A stretch of 64,000 nt of DNA from Synchiropus splendidus. Lineage: Eukaryota; Chordata; Actinopteri; Syngnathiformes; Callionymidae. The translations under genes were made by a program, and so were the position numbers. Under the pieces are notes generated by a model. That model did not search any database and was not told the DNA's origin. It saw only the letters and a list, made by a program, of their open reading frames with translations. The stretch is taken from the NCBI RefSeq assembly GCF_027744825.2, contig NC_071349.1, positions 8,278,001-8,342,000 of the forward strand. Direction: 5' to 3'. The stretch's first letter is position 1, and every line of letters begins with the position of its first letter. Shown here piece after piece: positions 15,301-29,300 of this stretch.

Positions 15301-15745
15301 GACAACGCTGCTTAAACATCCGTGAACATCAACTTTATTATTACCAGATCAGAAATAAATGTTTCTCGGCAAAAGAATGTTTGAAATATGCTGTATTTTG
15401 AAAGGCCCGCACGCTTCATCCCGATAGCATGTAACAACTATTGAAAAAACATGTCTCATATATTATTAGATTTGATCAAACTTGATTTTCGAGCTTCAAG
15501 CTAATATTAATGCACTGAAACGCACCGTTTTTCTGAACTGCTTTTGCTATATTTTACGTCGATTAAGAACAATAGAATAAATAGAAGATTAAGTTCTATT
15601 AAACTGACTTATCTTCTAACTGACTCAAATTTTAAAAGGTATATTCTGAAATGAAGGGTGGAGATGTAAATAAATAGAAGTGCATGTCGCTGCAGGTTAC
15701 TGTTTGCGATGTTCCCTCAAAAGAAAACGGCGTAACTAGCTTTAC

Positions 15746-15860
15746 CTGTCGGACAGCTGCCGGGGTCTTCTTCTGTTATGGAGACAAGTGACACCTGACC
15801 GTTGCTATGACAACTGGGGTCACCCGGCGAGGCTCCTCCATTAAAACCTCAGGTTCCGGA
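15746..15860 (-). other. Candidate 5' UTR exon and promoter of the THEG-like gene
   Basis: A GC-rich minus-strand block ends in a good donor (GACAG|GTAAAG). An acceptor-like GTTTAAGCAG lies just before the ATG at 15300. In-frame stops mean that this block, if spliced there, would be untranslated. Inferred from signals only. Confidence 0.35.
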
Positions 15861-16286
15861 AGCATCGCGAGACTTTGGAAATGTATTGCATTCACGAGAT
15901 AAAAAAAAACGTTTTTTTCTCGGGGTACTTTATTTTTCTGTCTTCGTTTTTTGTCGTTATTACTTCTGTTTTCCTGAGTAATATATTTTTATGTTTCTTT
16001 TTCAGGTAATAGTTTCTGTGCATTTTTCCAGCCTATAACCTGCAGGCCATATGCAGTGTCTTTGGCCTCCCGATCTCGTGCCCCCACATCCTTCATAAAA
16101 AAAGACATTAGGGGAAAAAAGAATTAAAAACAACAAACAAAAAACAGAAAATAATTACTCAGTAAATTACATTTCACAACAAACAAGGCTGAAGTTAAAT
16201 CACTCTGCATTTGAACATACTTCAGTACAAGACTAAGATTTTTCAGAACACAAAACGAAGAAAAGATTTATGAAACAGACATCACT
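15861..16286. other. AT-rich intergenic stretch
   Basis: Homopolymer-rich, low-complexity sequence between the THEG-like promoter and the shd 3' end. No exon or RNA gene is recognised. Confidence 0.5.
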
Positions 16287-16292
16287 TTTATT
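16287..16292 (-). terminator. Candidate poly(A) signal of shd
   Basis: AATAAA on the minus strand, about 550 nt beyond the shd stop codon. Inferred from motif and spacing. Confidence 0.45.
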
Positions 16293-16838
16293 TTCCAACA
16301 CATTTTAACTCCTTATAAAACAGCACAGTAAATAAGCCACAAGCTTCCAGTAAAACACCGGCGGTCTGAAGCTAGTATTGCAGGAGTCCTGTCAGGTGTG
16401 GCACAAGCAGCTCGAGGGGGTTCCTCCGCGCGTAGCAAGTTGAGCGGCGACAGCATCGGAACATTCAGCAGACGCACCGTCCAGGGGTCTCGTTTGGTCA
16501 TGAACACTCAAGAGGATAACAGTGTGTACATTTACTACTGCATGGGCTACCATCTAGCTCTAGTAAAGGTTTACATGCCTGGCTTTGTTCTGCCACGATG
16601 AAAACAAATAAGGTAAAAGTGACCTCGTATCAGAACCCTAAAAACACTGTGCATCACTGAGAGTGATTGTTTTTCTTGGTATGGAGCGCCAGCTCATCCA
16701 CAGGCACCAGTCTCGTCTTAGCTGCCGTTACTGACTGAAGTCATGGACAAATGAAAGAGTGGCACCAGAGCTGGAAGGCGTTGCGGGAGGAACGCAGTAT
16801 TTGGGTACGTCAGTAGCACTGAGGGACACGCGGGGGCA

Positions 16839-19092
<2,254 letters not shown>

Positions 19093-19644
19093 GGATCTTA
19101 AAAAAAGATAAACATGGTCATATATATATAGCAATCCTGACACGTTTCAGTGAGTCCAGGAACTCCACATGGCACTTTTAAGGTTTTTAAAGCCAGTCAC
19201 TTGAAACCAAAAGTCAGAAGTCACTTATATAGACACACAATAGAACGGTCTGGTGAACCAACTGTTTTCCACCATAGCTGCAAGTTAGTTGCTGCTATGA
19301 GTTCAGCTTTTTTTTATTAAATAAATATTAGATAGAGCTATGGCGGTGTGATAAAAATATGTAACTGTTGTTCATTTCCGAGAGTGAAAAACACAACAAA
19401 TCTGCACTGGTCAGTCAACATTGTTTGTTTATGCTAACCAGCTAGCCGCTGCAATAACTATTTATAGCTTGAGGGAACCGCGTTCCACAAACATTTCTGT
19501 GGCACTAGAACTGGCTTTAGATTTATTTTTCGCATTTACCAAAGCACTGTAATCTATGGGGTCAACGGAAAAGTTGCAGAGACCGGTGTCAATGGGCCAA
19601 AGCTAAGTTAGCACAGTTAGCTGCTGCAGCTTCTCTCAGCTCAC

Positions 19645-19815
19645 CCGCTTTCTTCGCATTGACGGCTTCACGCTCGATTCCTCTGGTGACCATCCGGCGT
19701 TTTGCACTGAAGATGGGTCCAGAAGAAAGTGATGGAAGTGATGGCTGGAGCCGCTCGGACAGGCAGGTTCGGTCCGCCAGAGTTAGCAGGACCGGACCGC
19801 GGAGCGAACGGTCGT
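19645..19815 (-). promoter_or_regulatory. Probable noncoding first exon and CpG promoter of shd
   Basis: A CpG-rich minus-strand block ends with a good donor (GCGG|GTGAGC at 19645/19644). The ATG-bearing exon is preceded by an acceptor (TTTTTTTAAG, just above 19096). This gives a classic noncoding exon 1 plus coding exon 2 layout. The transcription start is not determined. Confidence 0.5.
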
Positions 19816-19819
19816 GATT

Positions 19820-21024
19820 GAAAGGGGGAGGAGCGTCGCTTGTTCTTGGGACGATGTCATTCAGAACACCTTAACATCGCTTAGAATATTATGTGATCTA
19901 TATGCAACAGTGTTTTCATAGAGGATGTGTATCTACACACCGGTCAGTGTATCTTTTTCTCACTGGAATTTCACTGTAAGAGAGTAAAACTTATTCAGTT
20001 TTAATTTCAAAACGAAAAATCATATACATGTTTTTTTCTTCTATCCAAAATTAATAATCGGAATTAAATGGGTCGATTTTTAATGTTTATAATATAATAT
20101 CAATGTTTGTTCAACCTGTGTGCCTCGGGAAATGAACCAGTTTCACCTCATTTGTCCGGTCCGGAGATAGAGGTCGGCGATAGGTTGACATTAAATCTTT
20201 AACAGCTGGAGCATATTGACGCTCTGTCAACGTGAGGAGCTGAAGTGGATCAGGATCCGCTCACATTCCTTCTATACACTATAGATCTATGTTGAAGCGT
20301 TCAGTCGTCCAAGTGCGCGACCTTTAGTTGTTTTTAAACCTGATGTGCCTCTAACTTGACCACACACCGTCTCGACAGTGTGATGGATTGTTCCACGCCG
20401 TCAGACCCGTAAGCTAACGGCTTACTTGACGGCTGACTTCAAAACTGTATTTACGGTCGTTTGCGTCGTTGGTTAAAAGTTGGCTAAAAACTAAATGCAG
20501 AAGTGAACAAAATGCCCTCCAACATGAGAAGAGTGAATGAATAACTGTAGTGACGAAGTAAACGGAGGCAAAGAATGTGAAAGAAATTCTCCAAACTAGA
20601 AGTTCTTTAGCCTAAATTGTCAGAAAGTTGCAAGTCAGTCTCAAAAAACACATGAACAGTAATTTAAAATACATTAATACATGGTGTATTTTGCCATATT
20701 GCCCACCCCTTTCTGGAAACATTTTTACACAAATTAATTTTCTGGAATTAGTTTCTGCAAATACACCATAACAGTAATCTTAGTAAGGGATTTTCTATGA
20801 AACATTCAACAAAGCACAATTACACATTGGCTGAGGTTCCTTTTGTGGTGTGCTTCAGACTTTGAATAAATAAATAGTGAGCCGCGGCTTATAAAGAGGT
20901 TAAAAAACACTGCTTCAGACGACTCAAAAAAATCACTAAAGAAGGTCACAATAAACGGTTGCGCTCTCATCTTGAAGCTCTTGTTTTGATGTAACAACAA
21001 CAGTTGACAAACAGAAAAAATGAC
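19820..21024. other. Gene-free interval between shd and yju2
   Basis: AT-rich sequence with no recognisable exon, RNA gene or intact transposon. The shd promoter lies at its left edge and the yju2 3' end at its right edge. Confidence 0.5.
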
Positions 21025-21030
21025 TTTAAT
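21025..21030 (-). terminator. Candidate poly(A) signal of yju2 (ATTAAA variant)
   Basis: ATTAAA on the minus strand, about 315 nt beyond the yju2 stop. It is the most common natural variant of the signal. Inferred from motif and spacing. Confidence 0.35.
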
Positions 21031-21344
21031 GAGCTGAATTCATGATCACTGGATGATACTCAGATATTGGGATGAAGCTATTCCTGACAGTATTGGAATT
21101 CAGGACATTCACAACTCAAAGTACTGGAGGTGTGTACAATGTGGAGCAAACTGAGGAGACAGCCTGCCCTCTACACAGAGGGACTGATGTTTGCCTGAAT
21201 TGTATCATACAAATACCAGGAGAAACCTTTACATTTCAGTGCCACAACTCTCTACACAGATCCTGAATTTGACATCTACAAATGCATTTCCAGGAGCCAA
21301 AATAGGTGCAACACCAGATCGAGTCCATGAGCAGTGCTTGAGCG

Positions 21345-23483
21345 CTACTCGCTGTCGTTGCTGTCACTGTCTGAATAAGCGCCCAGCAGGCTGAGAGAGG
21401 ACGACCCGTTCTGTGAGGGAGCAGGTGCTGGGTCATGACTGGGAGTCTTCTTCACCACTGTGAGGAGAAAAAATGATGAGAACGGCTGCAGCTAAACCTG
21501 AGATGGGAGCATCCACTACCGCGGTTACCTGCTGGTGATGAGCTGACAGGAGAAACCAGTGGAGCGCTGGCTTTGGTGGCTGTAGCTGGTGATGAAGATG
21601 ATGTCTTTTTTCTGACAAGCGCTCCTAGACCACCAGCAGCCCCCAGGGAGCCCACACTACGCTCCCAGCTCTCGATTTTTGGCTTTTTGACTCCTCCATT
21701 CGCCTGAGGAAATAAGTACGATGAAATCTCAGCCTAAAATTATCAACCGACTCTGAAGCTGGAGTTAAACTCCCTGAAGAAAAGGCAGCGTCACCTGTGC
21801 CTCTGCTGGCTGGTCGGCAGTGAGGATGTCTGTTGGATTTTCAGGAATGGACCTCTTCAGCTGCTTCCTGTTGCTGCTCTCCTCTTCCTCCTCTGAATCT
21901 GGGTCCTTCAGTCTTTTCACCTGCACGCACTCCAACATCTCCCTGTAAAACAATGAGGCATAGTACACGACTCTGGACGTCCAGTTGAAGTTTACCATGA
22001 AGCCCAAGTGCCTACTTGAGTTCTCTCTCGTCCTCTTCCTTCTCTCTTACTCGCTCCCTCTTCTCAAACTCTCTGTACTGGTCAATCATCCCCTCAAAGT
22101 CCACCTGAGCCTGCCTCTGGTTCAAGTCTTTCAGCTCCTGAAGGTTTTCCAGCACCTCCATCTCCATTTTGGAGTCCCGTGTGCGGTTTTCCAGCACCTG
22201 TTTGGACCAGTAGGATCCAGTTAAGACGGTGATCAGCTGGCACCTGAAGTTTAAACACAAACCTTCATTGGGTTGTTCAACTCCTCGTCCTCTCTCTCCT
22301 GCTGGACCCGTTTCTCCTGCTCCTCGATGAGCTTCTCTGCTTGGAAGTTTCTGGTGGCGCCGTGCTCCATGGCGTAGTCCGTGTTCTCGGGATCAGTCTA
22401 TTTCCATCCAGAAATAACATTAGACATGTTGAAGAACAGATGCTGATAGAAGTCCTTACTCACCTTGAAAGTAATCTCCGCAAGACAACGTGTACACTTG
22501 ATGTAGAATCGGAAAATTGGCAGCCCCATGTAAAGCTCATTCTGAACGGTCTCTTTACGTGCGTTGAACTTTTTCCCCTTGTAGATGTACTCACCACATG
22601 TTTTACACCTGAAACATAATGTGACTGATCACTTTGTTTTTTGGCACATCTCATCTATCACATTAAACACTACCACTGTCGGTAATGTCAATAAAACACA
22701 GAGATGCACAGATGACTCAACTTGACTCAACATCATCAACATTTAGCTCTTCCTTTAAATCATTTACGTTCCCACACACAGGACGCACAACTAAAACCTC
22801 AGCGTGCACTTGCTCTTTTCATTTTTAGGTCATTTGAACTGTTCAGCAACAATCGTTGAATCATGTCCGGTAAGTCGGGGGGGAAAAGAGCAGAGCAAGA
22901 CACACAAGAGCAGTGACAACAATCACCCTATACTAGTCCATAATACCAAGCTACACGTCAGACTGTCAGAGGTCAGTCTTAGATGAAACTGAAAATATTG
23001 GTCCAAACTGAACGATGAGGAAATTAACATCACACCCCCTCAGGCAGCTACTGCATATTGAAGAATGTGAATAACAAGTGGTCATGACATTGTGTAGGTT
23101 GTTTCCAGTACTGAAAAGAAAAGCAACTATTATTTACACCGAATCCTGCCGCAAATATTAAATCCTTATAGGATGAGAGCTGTTTTATTGTCGGTTACGA
23201 AGGAGCAGACGTTACCACCAGAGCAAGTGTTCAAGTAAAACACTCCACCATCAAATACATACCTCATATTAAACGGTGCCATCAATCTGACCACATACTG
23301 TCGATCTTTAGGGAGTTTTAGTTTGGGGATTTTAGCTGGATCGAAATCCGGCGGGTAGTATTTCTGTAGACGGGAAGGAACGTTGGTGAGTAAAACTGCA
23401 AAGCAGCCGCCACAAACTAAAGTCTGATATACAAGCAAAAAATGGTAGTTTCTACTCACGTTCAATACTTTTCTTTCCGACAT
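21345..23483 (-). CDS. yju2: Splicing factor YJU2 (CCDC94)
   Basis: Nuclear factor that joins the spliceosome at the branching step. It belongs to the CWC16/YJU2 family. Eight coding exons: 23460-23483, 23263-23363, 22464-22608, 22263-22397, 22016-22197, 21795-21942, 21539-21713 and 21345-21457. They join in phase into 340 residues (human 323). The protein opens [17 protein letters not shown], the highly conserved N-terminus. A four-cysteine zinc site is visible as CKTC (C43, C46) and CTRC (C80, C83). A long charged coiled-coil region (about 115-215) contains [19 protein letters not shown]. The C-terminus ends in an acidic-serine tail ([12 protein letters not shown]) as in mammals. It is divergent from the CART gene upstream, and its CpG-rich start region is near 23.5-23.6 kb. 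Confidence 0.96.
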
Positions 23484-23640
23484 GGCTTCGTTTGTTCAAC
23501 GGTAGAGAAGCTGTGCAGAGGAGGTTAATGTTTGATAAACGTGCTAACAGGCTAAACTATAAACTTCCGCTCGCTGCATCTGTAACTTCCGGCTCTCCGC
23601 ATGAGCAAGTACTGGCCTCTTGCGGCTCGGAGGTGTCAGT
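23484..23640 (-). promoter_or_regulatory. Probable yju2 promoter
   Basis: A short CpG-containing block directly upstream of the yju2 start codon with no TATA box, as expected for a housekeeping splicing factor. The edges are visual estimates. Confidence 0.4.
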
Positions 23641-24342
23641 ACAACAAAGCGCTGCGTATTAGGCCATGCTATATTCAGTACTTTTTGTAAATGTATGCCA
23701 TTGGATATTGAATACTTTAGGCAAAATATATTGCGAATACTATAAGTCCCATTTTATGTTGCTATTTTGTAATTTTTTGCATAGACACACAAAGACTGCT
23801 GCATGGATTCTTCTGTTTGTTTTTACATTCAGGAACAACAATAATAATAATGTTAAATACAGTATTGCTGGAGGCGTCGCGGTCCACTGCAGAGAATGTT
23901 AGCACCCTCATCAGGCCGTAAAGCTACAGGTCGATGATTACATGATCAGGACATGACCTCTTACTCCTATTCTGGATCGAGCTGGTTCAGAGGAAATTGG
24001 GGGGTGACTACAGATCGGTGTCAACGCAGGTCAACGTGAGTTCTGCTCTCTGCTTTATTGGAACGAGACGGCATGAGTCTAAATTAATGATGGGACAATG
24101 ATGGAAGGGCAGAGGTTCACTTTACCCAATCAACCCTCATGAGGATTTGTGCCTGACTGTCCAGTGATGTGTGAGGTCAAATGAGAGCAGTCGTTCATGA
24201 GTGTCTCAGACGTGTTCTTCTGCACCTCTGTGTTATACTTTCATCTCCTTCCGGTAATCTCAGACAGTAAGGTGGCGACCGTCGACAGCCAAGCCAACGC
24301 TCCCATCAATATTTCAGAGGCTGCTGATGTCGACACCGGCTC

Positions 24343-24352
24343 TATAAAAAGG
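24343..24352 (+). promoter_or_regulatory. TATA box of the CART gene
   Basis: TATAAAAAGG lies 75 nt before the first ATG, which puts a start site near 24.37 kb and a very short 5' UTR. Known CART genes have TATA-type promoters. I see no perfect CRE in the 300 nt upstream. Confidence 0.7.
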
Positions 24353-24417
24353 CGGAAGAGTTCCAGAGGACTTCCACAGCCTGAACCAGACTCCAAATCT
24401 TCTTCACCTCTGCCTGC

Positions 24418-25241
24418 ATGATGGTCAACGCCCGGACTCTCCTTGCTGCCACCTGCTGCTGCACCTACCTGTGGCTGGTGTGTGCAGAGGACTCGTCTCT
24501 GGAGACGCGCTCACTGGACTACACCATCAAGGCTCAGCAGGAAAAAGATCTGGTGAGAGATTCTGTATTGAAGAACCCTGAACTAGGCCAGGTTTTGTTG
24601 TTGCTCTTTCATAAAACAAACATATTTGTTCATACTATTTTGGTTTATTTTTCAGTCTATTATTTTGACAAGTTAATTGTATTTTTTAAATTGATTTTTT
24701 TTTCCATTTCATGTCATGACCTTCTTTTCCCCACCATTTATCTCAAAGAAATGTTAGGATTACAGAGGATGTAAATCAGACTTTTTACAGATTGATGCTT
24801 TGCAAGAAGTTCTGGAGAAGCTGAGGAGCAAAGAGATGCCCTCTGAGAAAAAGCTGGGCTGGCTGCCTTCGGTGAGTAAAAAAATAATGTCCAAATTTGC
24901 ATGAAACAGTCAGTAAGGTAACTAAAAGTTGAGAAATTGAATTGCTAAATAATACATATAGCTTTTATTGTATATTAGGAAAGTCACAAGGAATATTTAA
25001 TTGTCAGAACAAATAGATAAGTTAGTTAATATACAAGATGTGTGACAACACTATTGGTTTCTAAGCTACATATTAAACCAGTAAATGGCTGGACAAAGGT
25101 CTATGTTGGTCATCATTTGCGTTTTCCTGTCAGTGTGATGCAGGGGAGCCGTGTGCTATGCGGAAAGGAGCTCGCATCGGAACGCTGTGCAGCTGCCCTC
25201 GAGGGACGACGTGTAACTTTTATGTGCTGAAGTGTTTGTAA
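24418..25241 (+). CDS. cartpt: Cocaine- and amphetamine-regulated transcript (CART) prepropeptide
   Basis: Secreted neuropeptide precursor acting in feeding and stress circuits. Three exons: 24418-24552, 24791-24871 and 25134-25241, all in phase, giving 107 residues. Two ATGs are in tandem; the second (24421) has the better context (A at -3, G at +4) and would give 106. A hydrophobic signal peptide (about 7-23) is followed by a pro-region. The mature domain [16 protein letters not shown] through [15 protein letters not shown] keeps all six cysteines that form the three CART disulfides and ends in KCL. The pro-region shows SKE where mammalian CART has the SKR site that yields the longer peptide, but keeps the KK site (EKK|LGWLPS) for the shorter one. 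Teleosts have several CART paralogues; I cannot say which this is. Confidence 0.93.
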
Positions 25242-26285
25242 AATCCACAGGGTTTCCATGTGTCTCCGTGTAGATCAACATCTGTTGCTGTTCTGTAAAC
25301 ATCAAAGTGTATTTGACTCCTTCATCTTTAAATGTAGCGTGACGTTCTGTCTGCAAACCAAAATGTGTGTCGTTGGTGTCTGTGCTCCTCTAGTTTGTCT
25401 AGAATTGTTTTTTTTTGTTCATGTTTTTAATTGATTGTTTGATTTCTATGGAAGCTGGTCAATTAAAAAAGACAATAGAACCTATTTTCCCCCCTTTTTT
25501 GAATGAATTTGGTTCAGAGAAAATAGTAGTATAAGTCAAAACAATGAAACAGACTCCGCAGGAGCTACAAAATCAGCCAAGCAGTTTTAGCTTATTCATC
25601 TCTAGTATTTTCATTGAACATCCACCACAATATATGTTAAGTTATTTCAGAAGTGTGGTCCCAAATGATGGTCACCTTTTGGGTAACACAGTGCCCTTGG
25701 AGTAGCTCACAGTTGCAAACGGTTGGTGACCCTGGTAACACTGACCCAAATGATCGTCTGGTTCTTATGGCTTGTTTGTAAAATAAATAAAAAAATACTT
25801 CAAAATTGCAACATGTTGGTTAAATGTATATTAGCATTAGTGTGACTGCATTTGTCACCTAGTTCTACTACAGTCAAATACCCACAGATATTCCCATAAA
25901 ACACGAGTGTAATGGATGAAACTTATCCCAGACAATATGGTGTTCAACTGACTGAATCCAATAAATTCACACAAAATAAAACGTTTTTCTTTGAATGGAT
26001 TAATTGAAAATAGATGTAAACACACTAATTTGGATCTGAATTTGTGTCAGATTTTATTTACTTCTGATCATTTCAGAATATGAATAGTGATGATTCCGTG
26101 GAAGTAGCGGTGGTGGCAGGAAGTATTAGTAGTACTTGGAACCAGTGGAAGTAGAATTCCTGTCCTGCCCCTTCAGGAAAAACAAACAGCTCAGAAGAAA
26201 GCATTGAAGATCCCGGGTCTCCTCTCATCACGAAGAAGTGACCCTCTCCCTCACTGATGCTGCATTCCTGCACAGCTCCGCTCAG
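25242..26285. other. CART 3' UTR and intergenic DNA
   Basis: AT-rich sequence with an ATTAAA near 25461 and AATAAA near 25786 that could end CART transcripts. No other gene is recognised before the map1s promoter. Confidence 0.45.
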
Positions 26286-26293
26286 TGACGTCA
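26286..26293. promoter_or_regulatory. Perfect CRE in the map1s promoter
   Basis: Palindromic TGACGTCA, the full CREB/ATF site, lies 9 nt before the map1s start codon. It is followed at once by CCAAGATGGCG, a YY1-type core that includes the ATG itself. No TATA box is seen. This is typical of short-UTR, CpG-type vertebrate promoters. Binding is inferred. Confidence 0.55.
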
Positions 26294-26301
26294 CGGCCAA
26301 G

Positions 26302-29300
26302 ATGGCGTCCGGCCGGCTGCTGCTGAGGAGGGAGGACCAGGAGGAGCCCGCTGCCTCCGCGGACCTCCACTCCTGCCCCCGGAGGCGCTCGCTCCTCATC
26401 GTTGTGGGACGCACGACTCGAGCCGCTCACACGGGACTCGTCTGCAGCGACATCCAGCGAGGTAAGAATGTCTCCCGCAACATAACGGGTTAGACAATAA
26501 TGCTCGGATGATGGTGGTGATGAAGTGAGCGGGACGGTGTGAGATGATTCATCCCTGGGCGCGTCATCGTCCACGCGTGTTATCATGGTTACAGCTTCGC
26601 CTCTGTTTATTATGCAATGACGCTCTCCATAAACGCAACATGATGAACAAGGCGCAGCACTTTCTCCGGCCTCAGTGGCCCATTGTTGTGTCTGAGTGTT
26701 AATCCCGTCAGCAGTGAAGGACGAGGCGGACAGTCTTGTGCTTCATTCTACAATGGGTTTCCGTTCAGCGAGCAGTCGAAATCAAAGGCGCGGGGAACCA
26801 CAGGCTGTCACCATTACTGAGATGATAGAGAGTCTGAGATAATCCTCAGGTTTCAGGCTCTGAAATAATCCAGCGGTTGTCGTCATCACATGCCCACTGT
26901 GGGCACAATCTATAGCACCGACGTCATGAACACAGCCGTGCACAATAAGTTGTGTATTTGAAGGGATGCGTGCAGCCAATTCTCTAATGTCTGTGTAACA
27001 AAAGACCAGGCTGTCTGGGTTCTATAACTGACTGATCATCCACCTAGGATGTTTCAATCTGGATGGGAGGTTTGAGGTAGTCGGTATTATCTTCAATAAA
27101 GGTAGAATAATTCGCAACAATTTACAGGACAAAGTAGCAAAAAACATTAATGTCCTATGTGGCCACATTGTGTCCTGAGACATGAAACATCAGGGGCTGT
27201 TCAGTTGAAAGACAGAAGAAAGAATCATCAATGAAACTTGAATTTTATGACTGAAATACTTATACAAGAAATGAACTAATACAAGAAATGAAAGAAGCAG
27301 CGTACATTTCTGTTAACTAAGGGGTGTGTTGTCATGTCTGCAGGGATTCAGAGCTGGGACGTGGATCTGAGTTCGTGTAACGTCGGCGCTTATCTCCAGG
27401 AGTTCCTCGCTCACCACACAGCCTCCTTCAAAGGAGCAGGTAGGATTCACAACTGCCTCCTTTAGATCCACATTCGTGAGGCAGACTGGGAGTCTGGGCC
27501 GAGGAGGGTATAAGGAAGGAAGGAAAGAGGGAAAGTCAGGAAGCAGTTGGCTTATTGTTAACAAGGGTGTGCGCTTCTGCAAACACTGCAAGACCAGCTC
27601 TCCAGAATTCAGTGTTTTGATATGACTGTTACCAGCCTTTCATATGGACCTGCAGGCTCCTGCTGTACCCCCTAAGTAGGACAGCAGGCTGTGATCTCCC
27701 CATTCTGTGCGCCACTGGATGTACAATTGGGGTTGTAGGTCAGTGGGTCGACAATGACTGACATATGTTACTGCGACAAAATAGAAAGAAACTGGACCAC
27801 GGTTGGTGAATACACACTTTTAAACACTAATAATTTATGTTCCTTGTGTTAAACATGGGATTTAATGAATAATGACTTTATTTTCATACTATTCAGAAGA
27901 AAACATGCTTTTTCTAATGGGGTCACACAGGCCTGGAGCCTATCCCATCTACTCGGGGTAAGGGGCGGGGCTTGACGCACTCAGACCTGCAGCAAGTCAC
28001 CAACCTCTGTAGGAGCTCTGAGAAAAGACCCGGGTTCAGTCCAAAACCTTGAGAAACCTGATGCAGGACTGAGCTGCAGGACTCTCCGCTGCTCCACTGT
28101 GCTAATATCACTTCATTTACTTATCAATTGAAGTCAACCATAATGAATTTGAGAGAGAGTTGTTCGTGCCTGAGTGAGTGCAGCCGTGCACTCAGCGCTG
28201 CTGGACGTCTGAGGCTGGAGTGAGCCTGGCATCTCCTCCTCTTTTCGTCCCTCTGACTCAGCTGTTCCACTCCTCTTACTTCCTCCTTTTCACTTTGAAA
28301 GTCAATCCTTTCATCGCTAATAGTCCGTGTCACTCATCTGACCTGCTTTCTGCTTCGCTTGCATGCTTCCGAGGCGCTCTCGTCCCAGAATGTTCTCGAT
28401 GAGTTCCTCCTCTCCTCCCTGTCTCCGCAGGACAGAAGTGTCTCCGCCATCATGGCAGAGTGTTGGACATCCAGGTGCTGATCAGTCCACAGCCAGAGCA
28501 GGTTCGCTCAGAGGTGAGGGCTGGAGATACGAGGTTAAGCTCCGTACACCGTTGGCTTTATTTTAGGGTTCCAAACAAGCAGGTCTCTCCCTGGGGTTTA
28601 AAGAGGTCACGTGTCCTCTTCAGGTCTCGGCTCTGCTGTCCCGAGAATCATGTCATAAGCTGTTGATCTTGACTGGTGAGAGTCTGGAGGAGAGCGGAGC
28701 GCTGGTTCTGCAGCGGGGAATCTTCTCACCGAACCAGCTGAAACAGGCCCTGACAGAAGCGGTGAACAACGTCACGTTTTTTCACTCTTCACTGCATCAT
28801 GAAGCCGTGTCTGAGAGATTCACAGTGACTGTTAATCGCGAGGAATATTGCAGCTGGGTGACTGATGGTCTCTCTTTAGTTCACAACAGACCAAGATGCT
28901 TCTTCATCTCCATCCTCCAAGCTCCACCTGACTCTCAGCTGTCCGGAAGGCGGTCAGTGGAAGTCGACCCTCTTGAACCAGCCGCTGAAGGTTCCGTTTG
29001 TTGTCAGCGTCAACCCCCCACTGGTGCATCCGACCATGGCGGCAGTTGAGGAGTTTACCTCCTTGGTGTCCGGAGTCCTGTGCCCCTCATCTCCCTTCGA
29101 GCTCCTGCCCCCTCCAACCACCGTTGGCTTCCTTAAGTTGTCTCGGCCTTGCTGCTATGTGTTCCCCGCCGGCCGCGGCGACTGTGCCTTCTTCGCCATC
29201 AACGGCTTCACCGTGCTGGTTGACGGCGGTTCTGACCCGCAAGCGTGTTTCTGGAAGCTAGTGCGACACCTCGATCGCATCGACGCAGTTTTGTTGACAC

